From: Modestobacter sp. DSM 44400
GTDB taxonomy: Bacteria > Actinomycetota > Actinomycetes > Mycobacteriales > Geodermatophilaceae
DNA: 34,128 nucleotides
Direction: 5' to 3'
Assembly: GCF_900107175.1 (NCBI RefSeq)
Contig: NZ_FNOZ01000044.1
Span: forward strand, 1 to 34,128
Shown: positions 1 through 7,530 of the stretch, piece by piece
Layout: the number at the start of each line of letters is the position of its first letter
Position numbering within the stretch: the first letter of the stretch is position 1
Made by a program: the position numbers and the translations under genes
The notes under the pieces: model-generated
The model's database searches: none
The model's input: the letters and a program-made list of their open reading frames with translations, nothing else
Told to the model about the DNA's origin: nothing

Positions 1-2
1 GC

Positions 3-278
3 CTGGACGTGCCCCCGACGCTGGCCCGCACGCTGCGCTCGACCAACGCCATCGAGAGCATGATCTCCATCTGCCGGAACCACTCGGCCAACGTCAAGCG
101 CTGGCGCGACGGGCAGATGGCGCTGCGCTGGTGCGCCGCCGGCATGGTCGAGGCCGGCAAGCAGTTCCGCCGCGTCAACGGACACCTACACCTACCCAAG
201 CTTCGCGCCGCGCTCGACGCCGAGATCGCTGGAACTGTCGGCTCCACCGTGCAAGATGAGGAGGTCGTCGCAGCCTGA
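3..278 (+). CDS. IS256-family (mutator-type) transposase, C-terminal fragment
   Basis: The reading frame is open at the left edge of the window and ends with TGA at 276-278, so only the last ~91 residues are seen. They contain the sequence LRSTNAIESM, followed by a conserved R-x-W region (VKRWRDGQMALRW), which is typical of the end of the DDE domain of IS256/mutator transposases. The conserved Glu in NAIES is the third catalytic acidic residue in this family. Sequence just downstream (about 286-335, with GTTCTACGGAACTCGGGACA) looks like the terminal repeat of such an element, but its partner lies outside the window. I cannot tell whether the rest of the transposase is intact. Confidence 0.82.
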   Translation: MDVPPTLARTLRSTNAIESMISICRNHSANVKRWRDGQMALRWCAAGMVEAGKQFRRVNGHLHLPKLRAALDAEIAGTVGSTVQDEEVVAA

Positions 279-403
279 CGCACAACGGACCGCCACCGAA
301 GTTCTACGGAACTCGGGACAACCTCTACTACGACCTCTGAGGTCTTTGCTCGCCTGGCCTGCGCTTCTAGGTAGCGCCTACCCCGTCAGTCCCCAATCCG
401 TAC

Positions 404-690
404 TCAGCCCGGGACGCCAACCGCACCAACGGCGGCCCGGGCTGACTCGTCGCTGTCCGGCCAGAGATGGCCGTAGGTCTCCAAGGTGGTCTCGGCACTG
501 CCGTGTCGGAGCCGGTGCTGAACGACCTTCACGTCCAGGCCGCTTCCGATGAGCAGCGACGCCAGATAGTGCCGGAGGTCGTGAAGCCGGAACCCCTCGG
601 GAAGGCCCGGAATCTTCGGTCGCGCCGCCCGCACGGCCCGCTCGATCGCCCAGGTCGACGTCTTTGCTGCGCGACGCCGGGGGGCCCGGA
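404..690 (-). pseudogene. Tyrosine recombinase (phage-type integrase), C-terminal remnant
   Basis: The minus-strand frame ending at TGA 406-404 encodes the catalytic tail of a tyrosine integrase: FRLHDLRHYLASLL carries the H-x-x-R motif, LRHGSAETTLETYGHLW carries the second His and the nucleophilic Tyr. Upstream the same frame reads STWAIERAVRAARPK, the usual linker before this motif, and homology fades near 680-690 where ISAs1-like sequence begins on the other strand. The N-terminal core-binding domain and first catalytic Arg are missing, so the protein cannot recombine DNA. It is probably the relic of an integrated element. No tRNA attachment site is visible next to it. Confidence 0.8.
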
Positions 691-696
691 GGCCAG

Positions 697-1036
697 GTGA
701 AGCTGGTCACTGCCTACGACCACCACGCCTGCCCGGTCCTGGGTCAGGTCGCCGTGGTCGGCGGCGATGAGATCACCGCCCTGCCCAAGGTCGTGGGGAC
801 ACTGCCCGGCCTGGCCGGCAGCGTGGTGACCGCGGACGCCTTGCACTGCCAGGACTCCCACGCGAACTGGATCGTCGACGCCGGCGGGCACTTCGTGTTC
901 ACCTGAGGACGCCTCCCAGGTCCAGACCGGGCACGCACCGCAGAACCTCGCCGCGCTCCGCGACCTCGTGATCAACCTGTTCCGGCTCGACGGACGGGAC
1001 AACATCACCGCCGCCCACCGGCACTACACCCGATCA
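697..1036 (+). pseudogene. ISAs1-family transposase remnant with internal deletion
   Basis: From about 697 the frame reads KLVTAYDHHACPVLGQVAV and then SVVTADALHCQDSHANWIV, the central catalytic part of ISAs1 (DDE) transposases, with the Asp in VTADALH a catalytic residue. It stops at TGA 904-906. In the next frame, directly after, EDASQVQTGHAPQNLAALRD and NLFRLDGRDNITAAHRHYTR match the family's C-terminus. In intact relatives about 100 residues, including the last catalytic Glu region, separate these blocks, so an internal deletion of roughly 300 bp joined them out of frame. The N-terminal third is also absent. This is a dead fragment abutting the integrase remnant. Confidence 0.75.
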
Positions 1037-1572
1037 GCCCCATCTCATCGGTCCCACATCGGCGGCAGCATGATCAGCACTACGGCCTGCGCAGCTCAGA
1101 CCGCCATTCAGGACTTTGCAGACACCCAGGCGGCGATCGAGTTTGCCCAGCACTCGGTGGCCGAGGAGGCCGGGGGCTGTCCCGCGTGCAGGATCGAAGC
1201 CGCTGCAGCCACCGCCTGCGCAACGCGGTCAGCGGCCGTGGCACCGGGATCAGCAGCGCCGTCCGTGAATGACGGACAGGTCATCGCAGCCGGTGGCCAG
1301 CCACGCACTATCGCCGCTGACTCGATGGCGACGCAGGCCATTATCCGGGGAGGTCCCGTCACCCCCGCCGGACGACGAACGCCGACGTCAGCGCCGTGGC
1401 CAGCGCCGTGGCCCAGCAGCGCGCTCGGTTAACCGATGCGGGGCGCAGCCAGCGCCAGCAGAACGGGACGACCAGTCCGGAGTAGGCCATGTTGCGCTCG
1501 GGGAACCGGTGCATCGGGTCGTGCCCGGCCACGGGCACAGCCCTCCGGCCGGCCGGTATGCCTGCGAACGCA
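1037..1572. other. No supported gene (536 bp)
   Basis: Open frames exist on both strands here, as expected at this GC content, but none has a recognisable domain, a good ribosome binding site and a continuous conserved-looking frame. On the minus strand about 1550-1440 reads HRFPERNMAYSGLVVPFCWR, which looks like a piece of a membrane protein, but it has no convincing start or end. I read the stretch as decayed sequence between mobile debris and the liv operon. Confidence 0.4.
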
Positions 1573-1606
1573 GACCGGCTCCTCCCCGCGCGGGGAGGAG
1601 CCGGTC
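1573..1606 (-). terminator. Hairpin at the end of the liv operon
   Basis: A perfect 15-bp inverted repeat (GACCGGCTCCTCCCC at 1573-1587 and its complement at 1592-1606) has a 4-nt loop GCGC. It lies 15 bp beyond the livK stop codon. It lacks a clear U tract on the minus strand, as is common in actinomycete terminators. Confidence 0.7.
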
Positions 1607-1621
1607 GTCCAGCGTGGGAGA

Positions 1622-2890
1622 TCAGGAACCGGGCTTGAAGTTCTTGACGTCGTCGCCTTCCTGCGCCTCGGTTATCGCCTTCGCTCCACCGGGGCCGTCA
1701 GTGGGCTGCAGGATGAAGCTCTGCTGGCTCGGGGACTCGCCGGGCTGGACGCTGAAGTCCAGCGGCACGGCCAGGCCGTCGGTGTCGACGTCGCTGAGCG
1801 ACTGCTTCGCCTTGAGCACCCCCTCTGGGGTCAGGTCGCCGCTTTCACACGCCTTCTCGAGGATCTGGTCCATGACGACCGCGTCCGCGTAGCCGTGGAC
1901 GACTCCCAGGCTCGGTGTGCCACCGGGGAACTGGTCCGTGTACTTCTTGAGCAGCTCCGGCTGCTTGTCGAACGTGGTGACCGGGGATGCGATGAACAGG
2001 TGGTCCTTGAGCACCTGGCCGGCCGGGCTGTCCAGCAACCCCGGAGCGAACACCGGGTTGTTGCCCAGGATCGGCACGGTGAGCCCGACCTGGTTCGCGA
2101 CGGCGGCGGCGGACGCGGTCTGACCTGGCGCCACGGTGAGCAGGATCGCGTTGACGCCGTCGGCCTTGAACTTGGTGACCACCGAGCTCATGTCGGCGTC
2201 GGTCGCCTTGATCTGTGCCTCGTCGACGGTCATGTTGTGCTGGCTGGCGAAGTACTTCGACCCGGCGAGGCCGTTGGCGCCGTACTCGCCCTCGAAGTAG
2301 ATGTGACCGAGCTTGTCACCTTCCTTGATCAACCCCTGCTGGAGCAGGTAGTCCAACCCGTTGATCATCTCGACGTCGTAGGTCGTGCCGACAACGGCGT
2401 TCCCCGGCGGGACGGTGAGGTTGCGCGCCCACGCCTCCGGGATGTTGACCATGTTGTCGGCTGTCATCTGGTCGGCGAGCGCAGTGTTGATCGGCGAGCC
2501 GATCGTGTGCTGCAGCGCGAGGACGCTGTCCTTCATGCCGCCGTAGAGCTGCACCGCCTGCTGGACGTTGTAGCCGTGGTCCTTGACATTGAGCTCGACC
2601 TTGTACTTGTCGCAGACGCCACCCCCGGCGTTCACGTCGTCCCAGAAGAGCTTCTGCGCGTTCGTGACGTCCTTGCCCAGCGCGGCGAAGACGCCGGAGA
2701 GGTCGGTCAGCACGCCCAGCGTGAGCGTGTCCCCGTCGATGCCCCGGCCGGTCTTGACGTCACCACCGCTGGCGTTCGCGTCTCCGCCGCCTCCGCTGTT
2801 GTCGGGGGCCTTCGTGCTGCAGCCGCTCACCGTGGCAACGGTCGCGGCGAGAAGCAGTGCTGCCGCTCGGGTACGTGGTCCAACTGTCAT
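1622..2890 (-). CDS. livK: Branched-chain amino acid-type ABC transporter substrate-binding lipoprotein
   Basis: This 422-residue secreted lipoprotein would capture the substrate for the importer encoded upstream. The N-terminus has basic residues (PRTR), a hydrophobic stretch and a lipobox VSGC, so it should be cleaved and lipidated at the Cys. A Gly/Ser/Asn-rich linker follows, then a type I periplasmic-binding fold (Peripla_BP_6): LTLGVLTDLSGVFAALGKD at the start and a C-terminal DGLAVPLDF. The ATG at 2890 was chosen because AAGGAG lies 9 nt upstream and it directly precedes the signal peptide. The frame is open further upstream, but without a signal sequence. It is the last gene of livF-G-H-M-K, 76 bp after livM, and is followed by a hairpin. 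The substrate could be branched-chain amino acids or another small amide or carboxylate; the sequence does not decide this. Confidence 0.9.
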   Translation of the reverse strand: MTVGPRTRAAALLLAATVATVSGCSTKAPDNSGGGGDANASGGDVKTGRGIDGDTLTLGVLTDLSGVFAALGKDVTNAQKLFWDDVNAGGGVCDKYKVELNVKDHGYNVQQAVQLYGGMKDSVLALQHTIGSPINTALADQMTADNMVNIPEAWARNLTVPPGNAVVGTTYDVEMINGLDYLLQQGLIKEGDKLGHIYFEGEYGANGLAGSKYFASQHNMTVDEAQIKATDADMSSVVTKFKADGVNAILLTVAPGQTASAAAVANQVGLTVPILGNNPVFAPGLLDSPAGQVLKDHLFIASPVTTFDKQPELLKKYTDQFPGGTPSLGVVHGYADAVVMDQILEKACESGDLTPEGVLKAKQSLSDVDTDGLAVPLDFSVQPGESPSQQSFILQPTDGPGGAKAITEAQEGDDVKNFKPGS

Positions 2891-2966
2891 GAGTGGCTCT
2901 CCTTGAGGTCGTTCGTCGGACTGGGTGCGTCGGAAGGGGACGGATCCGCTGATCCAGAGGGGTAGG

Positions 2967-4211
2967 TCAGGAGGATTGCGTCGGTCTGTCCTCCGTCTTC
3001 TGGGCGGGGGCGGCCCCCTGCGCCGGCTCACCGGGAGTGAACGCGGTGACCTCACCCGCTGGGCGACGGGGACGGCGGAAGCGCTGCGGTAGACCGGCCA
3101 GGCCGGAGGGCTGGAAGAGCAGGATAAGGATCACCGCGGCGCCGTAGAGGAACCGCGCGGCCTCGCCGGCCACGATGCCGCCTTCACCCACGCCGGCGAC
3201 GAAGGGCAGGCTGTCGGCGTACTGCTGGAAGACCAGGGGCAGCGCGGCCACCATGACCGCGCCGAGTGCGGCTCCACCCACCGAGCCGAGACCGCCCAGC
3301 ACGATCATCGCGAGGAACTGGACAGAGACGGCGAGGGAGAAGGACTCCGGGGCGATGCTGCCCACCGACAGCGCGAACATGACCCCGGAGAGCCCGGCGT
3401 ACATCGAGGAGACAAAGAAGGCCCGGGCCTTGTACGCCTGGACGTTCACCCCCATGACGGCCGCCGCCACCTCGCTGTCCCGCAGCGTCTGCATCGCCCG
3501 GCCGGGACGGCTGCGGATGAGGTTGCGGGCGAAGACGTAGGAGACGGCGGCCAACGCGAGGCCGAGGTACCACAGTCGTTCGCTCTGCCCGAAGGGGACG
3601 CCGAGCACGGCCAGGTAGGGCTTGTCCGCGTCGCTGAAGGAGAAACCGAAGAACGAGAAGCCCGGGGCGGATCGACCGTTGAAGCCGCCGGTCACCGATG
3701 TCCAGGTGTTGAGGACGTGCTCGCCGATGAAGACCAGCCCCAGGGAGGCGACGCCGAGGTAGATCCCCCGGAGCCGTGCGGCGAGCGGACTGAACAGCAG
3801 CCCCGCGATCCCGGCGGCCAGCACGGCCAACAGCCCACCGACCACGGGCGGCAGCGCGAGCCCGCCCACCTTCGTGGTGAAGCCGCCGGGAGAGCCGGAC
3901 AGATAGGTGTAGGTCGTCGCGCCGACGGCCAGGAAGAACGCATGAGCCAGGGACAGCTGCCCGGTCGTCCCGACCAGCAGGTTCAGCCCGATGGCCCCGA
4001 CGATGGCGCCGAACACGACGAACCCGGTGCGCAGCCAGAACTCGTTGACGTAGAGGGGCAGGGCGAGCAGGACCACGAGCAGGGCTGCCCAGACGACCGC
4101 TTTGAACACGGTCCCCGCGGTGCGTCCGCCGCGGCCATCCGCGGTGACCGCACCTGTCGGGGCGGCAGGGGACGAGGCGGCCGCCGGCGAGGACGTGACG
4201 ACGTCAGACAC
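2967..4211 (-). CDS. livM: Branched-chain amino acid-type ABC transporter permease (LivM)
   Basis: This 414-residue integral membrane protein is one half of the import channel. About ten hydrophobic segments are visible, starting with TVFKAVVWAALLVVLLALPL, and the family motif region NLLVGTTGQLSLAHAFFLAVG (residues about 80-100) is present. GGLGSVGGAALGAVM near residue 310 is the usual LivM C-terminal glycine loop. The hydrophilic C-terminus (EVTAFTPGEPAQGAAPAQK) and the Ala/Ser/Pro-rich N-terminus are extensions of low complexity. The GTG start at 4211 overlaps the end of livH by 8 nt, so translation is probably coupled. It would pair with LivH in the membrane and be driven by LivG and LivF. 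Confidence 0.92.
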   Translation of the reverse strand: MSDVVTSSPAAASSPAAPTGAVTADGRGGRTAGTVFKAVVWAALLVVLLALPLYVNEFWLRTGFVVFGAIVGAIGLNLLVGTTGQLSLAHAFFLAVGATTYTYLSGSPGGFTTKVGGLALPPVVGGLLAVLAAGIAGLLFSPLAARLRGIYLGVASLGLVFIGEHVLNTWTSVTGGFNGRSAPGFSFFGFSFSDADKPYLAVLGVPFGQSERLWYLGLALAAVSYVFARNLIRSRPGRAMQTLRDSEVAAAVMGVNVQAYKARAFFVSSMYAGLSGVMFALSVGSIAPESFSLAVSVQFLAMIVLGGLGSVGGAALGAVMVAALPLVFQQYADSLPFVAGVGEGGIVAGEAARFLYGAAVILILLFQPSGLAGLPQRFRRPRRPAGEVTAFTPGEPAQGAAPAQKTEDRPTQSS

Positions 4212-5094
4212 GGGTCAACTCCCGGGTGCCGAAGAGTCCCGACGGGCGGACCAGCAGGACCGCGATCATGACGACGTAGGGAACGACGGAACCGAAGCCA
4301 CGGCCGAGGAACGCGAGCTGATCCTGGTAGCCGGTGGCGAGGGACTCGGCGACGCCGATGAGCAGGCCGCCGACGAGGGCGCCACCGGTCGAGTCCAGGC
4401 CGCCGAGGATGGCCGCGGGAAACGCGCGCAGGGCGACGGCCGCCACCGCCGGGGTCACCCCCGGGGTCGGCGACCCGACCAGGAAGAGCCCGGCCACGGC
4501 GGCGAGGACCCCGCCGACGACCCAGGCCAGCGCGCTGACCCGACCGAGCCGGATGCCCATGAGTGCCGCCGCCTCACCGTCCTCGGCGGCGGCGCGCATC
4601 GCCACCCCCCAGTTGCTGTACTTGAAGGCGGCGAAGAACGCCGCGATGAGGACGGCGGCGACCACGATCGCCAGCGCGCGGTTGGCGGTGATGCCCACCG
4701 ATCCCAGGTGCAGGACTTGGCCACCCCAGGGGTGGTTGATGTTCAGGATGTCCGGGCCGATGAGCCGGGTGAGTTCGGTGATCAGCACGATGTCCACGCC
4801 GATGGTGAGGATGGCCAGGCTGATGACAGGGGCTCCGCGCATCCGGGCCAACAGCAACCGGTCGACCAGCAGGCCCAGGATGCCGGTGATGGCGATACCG
4901 GCGAGGGCACCCCCCCAGAACCCGAGAGGATCTTGAAGGCGGACGATCGAGTAGGCGCCGACCAGCAGCAGCGAGCCATGCATGAAGCTCACGACCTCGC
5001 TGGACTTGAAGATCACGACGAAGCCCAGGGCGATCAGGGAGTAGATGACGCCCAGGGAGATGCCGTTGAGCAGCAGGGACAGGAACTGCGTCAC
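4204..5094 (-). CDS. livH: Branched-chain amino acid-type ABC transporter permease (LivH)
   Basis: This 296-residue permease has about eight membrane segments. The N-terminus FLSLLLNGISLGVIYSLIAL and the next segment FVVIFKSSEVVSFMHGSLLL are typical of LivH, and the cytoplasmic loop RAAAEDGEAAALMGIRLGRV is the coupling region that contacts the ATPases. LGGLDSTGGALVGGLLIGVAES is the conserved glycine-rich C-terminal stretch. The GTG start at 5094 overlaps the livG stop codon by 4 nt (GTGA), and its own stop overlaps the livM start. Length and motifs are normal for the family. Confidence 0.93.
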   Translation of the reverse strand: MTQFLSLLLNGISLGVIYSLIALGFVVIFKSSEVVSFMHGSLLLVGAYSIVRLQDPLGFWGGALAGIAITGILGLLVDRLLLARMRGAPVISLAILTIGVDIVLITELTRLIGPDILNINHPWGGQVLHLGSVGITANRALAIVVAAVLIAAFFAAFKYSNWGVAMRAAAEDGEAAALMGIRLGRVSALAWVVGGVLAAVAGLFLVGSPTPGVTPAVAAVALRAFPAAILGGLDSTGGALVGGLLIGVAESLATGYQDQLAFLGRGFGSVVPYVVMIAVLLVRPSGLFGTRELTRV

Positions 5095-5981
5095 GAAGTC
5101 CGCTCCTCGTCTGATGGGAAGGGGGGCTCGGAATCGGCAGCGGCATCGTCGCCGGAATCGTCACCGGCCCCGAGGTAGGCCCGGATGACCTCAGGGTCGG
5201 CCTGGACCTCGACCGGCGTCCCGTCGGCGATCCGGCGGCCGAAGTCGAGGACGGTCACGCGGTCGGCGATGCCCATGACCATGCCCATGTCGTGCTCGAC
5301 CAGGACGATGGTGATGCCCAGCGCGTCCCGGATCTCGAGCACGATCTCGGCCATCCGCTGCGTCTCGTCCGCGTTCATCCCCGCGACCGGCTCGTCGAGC
5401 AGCAACACCTGTGGCTCGATGCACAAAGCACGCGCCACCTCGACCCGCTTCTGGTCGCCGTAGGACAGCACGCCGACGGGGGTGTCCAGCTTGTCACCGA
5501 GGTCCAGGAAGGTCGCGATCTCCCGGACGCGCTCGGTGTGCCGACGTGCCTCGCGGGTCGCCCGCGGTAGCCGCAGGCCGGAGGACAGGAACCCCGCCTT
5601 CGTCAGGTGGTGTCGACCGAGGAGCAGGTTCTCGGTCACCGTCTGCGTGCCCGACAGCGCGATGTTCTGGAAAGCCCGTGCGATGCCCAGATTGGCGATC
5701 CGGTGGGGCTCCATGGAGGTGAGCATCGCGTCGCCATAGCGGACCTGGCCGGAGCTGGCCTTGTAGATCCCCGACAGCACGTTGAACATCGTCGACTTGC
5801 CGGCGCCGTTCGGTCCGATGACGGCGTGGATCGTGCCGGGCGCGACGGAGAAGGACACGTCCGCGAGAGCACGGACCGCCCCGAAACGGACGCTGATGTC
5901 CTCGACCTCGATCGGCCGCAGCTCCGGCTGTGCACCGGCGTCACCCGGCGCCGGCGCCCCCACTGCCGTGGCACCGCTCAT
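5091..5981 (-). CDS. livG: Branched-chain amino acid-type ABC transporter ATP-binding protein (LivG)
   Basis: This 296-residue ATPase powers uptake from the cytoplasmic face. Walker A is GPNGAGKST (residues 56-64), the ABC signature is LSYGDQKRVEVARAL, and Walker B is VLLLDEPVAGM followed by the H-loop VEHDMGMVMGIADRV. The DPEVIRAYLG end is typical of LivG. The first ~20 residues (Ala/Gly/Pro-rich) and the acidic tail (DDSGDDAAADSEPPF) are extensions beyond the core. I chose ATG 5981 over the in-frame GTG 9 nt upstream because it forms an ATGA overlap with the livF stop, as elsewhere in this operon. Confidence 0.93.
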   Translation of the reverse strand: MSGATAVGAPAPGDAGAQPELRPIEVEDISVRFGAVRALADVSFSVAPGTIHAVIGPNGAGKSTMFNVLSGIYKASSGQVRYGDAMLTSMEPHRIANLGIARAFQNIALSGTQTVTENLLLGRHHLTKAGFLSSGLRLPRATREARRHTERVREIATFLDLGDKLDTPVGVLSYGDQKRVEVARALCIEPQVLLLDEPVAGMNADETQRMAEIVLEIRDALGITIVLVEHDMGMVMGIADRVTVLDFGRRIADGTPVEVQADPEVIRAYLGAGDDSGDDAAADSEPPFPSDEERTS

Positions 5982-6796
5982 GCCGACCACCGGGACAGCG
6001 TGCGCGTCGTCCTGGGCGGGTTGGTGGCTGAGGCGCCCGTGTCGACCGGACCGTGCTCGGACTCCTCGGTGGCACCGTGTCCCAGATACAGCCGCTGCAC
6101 CGCGTCGGTCGCGGCCAGCTCGGCGGCGGGGCCGTTGAGCGACACCTTCCCGATGTCGAGGACGAACGCCGTGTCGGCGACGGCGAGAGCCATCGTGGCG
6201 TTCTGCTCGACCAGCAGGACCGCCGTCCCCTGCCGGTGGATCTCCCGGATGACCTCGCCGATCCGGCCGATCATCTGCGGGGCCAGGCCCAGCGACGGCT
6301 CGTCCAGCAGCAGCAGCTTCGGGTTGGCCATCAGGCCACGGCCGATCGCGAGCATCTGCTGCTCACCGCCGGAGAACAGCCCGGCCCGCGACGAGCGCCG
6401 GTCGGCGAGCACCGGGAAGAGGTCGTACACCCGGCGCTCCGCCGTGGCCTTGGCAGCCCGGTCCCGGGAGCCCAGCCCACCGGCGCGCAGGTTCTCCTCG
6501 ACCGTGAGCCGGGTGAAGATGCGCCGGCCCTCGGGAACCTGGACGATCCCCATCCCGACGATCTGGGCAGGGTCCTTGCCGGCGAGATCGGTGCCGTCGA
6601 AGGTGATCGAGCCGCTGTCGATGCGCCCACGGTGCAGCCGCAGAGTGCCGGAGGTGGCCCGCAGCAACGTGGTCTTGCCGGCACCGTTGCTGCCCAGCAC
6701 GGTGGCCACCTGCCTGTCGGCCACCTCGAGGTCGGCTCCGCGCAGAGCGCGGACCGTACCGCCGTAGGTCACGTGCATCTCGCGTACCGAGAGCAT
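5978..6796 (-). CDS. livF: Branched-chain amino acid-type ABC transporter ATP-binding protein (LivF)
   Basis: This is the second ATPase of the importer and the first gene of the operon. Walker A is GSNGAGKTT (residues 35-43), the signature is FSGGEQQMLAIGRGL, Walker B is LLLLDEPSLGL, and VEQNATMAL is the H-loop-like region typical of LivF. The ATG at 6796 follows a strong AGGAGG five nucleotides upstream and directly begins the conserved MLSVREMHVTYGG, so the longer open frame upstream is not used. At 272 residues it is about 30 longer than usual because of a hydrophilic tail (YLGHGATEESEHGPVDTGAS). LivF-type subunits commonly pair with LivG. Confidence 0.92.
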   Translation of the reverse strand: MLSVREMHVTYGGTVRALRGADLEVADRQVATVLGSNGAGKTTLLRATSGTLRLHRGRIDSGSITFDGTDLAGKDPAQIVGMGIVQVPEGRRIFTRLTVEENLRAGGLGSRDRAAKATAERRVYDLFPVLADRRSSRAGLFSGGEQQMLAIGRGLMANPKLLLLDEPSLGLAPQMIGRIGEVIREIHRQGTAVLLVEQNATMALAVADTAFVLDIGKVSLNGPAAELAATDAVQRLYLGHGATEESEHGPVDTGASATNPPRTTRTLSRWSA

Positions 6797-6911
6797 GCTC
6801 CTCCTGACCGAGATGAGGGGACGGGAGCCGGACCGGCTACCGGGGCGGCGATGAGTCAAACAAACGATGCGACGGGTGTCACAGGACGGGCCTGACTGTT
6901 ATGCCAGCGTT

Positions 6912-6928
6912 ACCTGACCCCGTCAGGT
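6912..6928. promoter_or_regulatory. Palindrome upstream of the liv operon (candidate operator)
   Basis: A perfect 7-3-7 inverted repeat, ACCTGAC-CCC-GTCAGGT, lies about 116 bp upstream of the livF start. On the minus strand it overlaps TTGACC, which could serve as a -35 element. A further CCTGAC half site is at about 6891-6896. Its size and position suit a dimeric repressor such as a GntR or TetR protein, but no regulator gene is nearby. Function is inferred. Confidence 0.35.
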
Positions 6929-6954
6929 CAAGGCCGCCGGTCTTGACATGGTGG

Positions 6955-7450
6955 TACTGACCGGCGCACCGGTCAACTGGCCTTTGCTGCTGCCTCCATG
7001 CGGTCCCAGGGTGTGGATGTGCCGGTCCTGGCGGCACTCCGGTCTCGCGCCGGCCCGCTCCAGGGCCTGCCGCGGAGACGATCGAGACGAACTTCTACCC
7101 CCCCTCGCCGGGGTCGTCCCTGCGACGCGAACCCCGACCTGCTCGAGAAGTACCCGGCGGCCTACCCCGACGTGAGGCCAGCCTCGGCGGGGTGGTCGGC
7201 ACCGGTATGAGTGAGCTGATGAAGCAGGCGCTCGACTCCGCCGCGACCTGACCCGGCAGGGCCTGCTCAACGCCTTCGAGGACCTGACGGAGGTCGACAC
7301 CGGTGGCCTCGCCGTTCCGATCCGCGGCTTCGAGCAGGGCAAGTCGTCCGCTGCACAGCTTCGTCCTCCAGCCCGCTGACGTGCCCGGTGGCGCCCGAGG
7401 TCGTGGCCGAGGCCGCCGAAGGGTGAGTTCACGGCGGACATCGCCGGCCG
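6955..7450 (+). pseudogene. Decayed ABC substrate-binding protein (LivK-like)
   Basis: No single frame is intact, but plus-strand pieces line up with the LivK of this window: QLAFAAASMRSQGVDVPVLA (from 6974), DLLEKYPAAYPDV (about 7137), GVVGTGMSELMKQALDSAAT (about 7192), LTRQGLLNAFEDL then EVDTGGLAVPI (about 7255-7315), SFVLQPADVPGGA (about 7360) and EVVAEAAEG (about 7405). The intact LivK has PEGVLKAKQSLSDVDTDGLA and SFILQPTDGPGGAK at the matching places. At least three frame changes separate the pieces, and the N-terminal half with the signal peptide is missing. It is the 3' half of a second binding protein, placed divergently from the liv operon. Confidence 0.7.
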
Positions 7451-7530
7451 ACCTGAGCAACGCGGCGGCGCCTCCTTCCCTCCGGGAGGACAAGCCGTCG
7501 AGCTGCCCGGGGATCGTCAGGAGGACCGAG

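Noticed and set aside
1108..1362. 84-codon minus-strand frame between the ISAs1 remnant and the liv terminator
   Set aside because: There is no recognised domain, ribosome binding site or conserved-looking motif. It is Ala-rich, as random frames are at this GC content.
1436..2965. Long plus-strand open frame antiparallel to livK
   Set aside because: It is a shadow of livK: it is rich in Arg/Val/Asp/Leu in the pattern typical of reversed GC-rich codons, with no domain or start signal.
7095..7493. Minus-strand frame over the decayed binding protein
   Set aside because: It is Arg/Pro-rich without a domain, while the opposite strand shows several matches to LivK in order.
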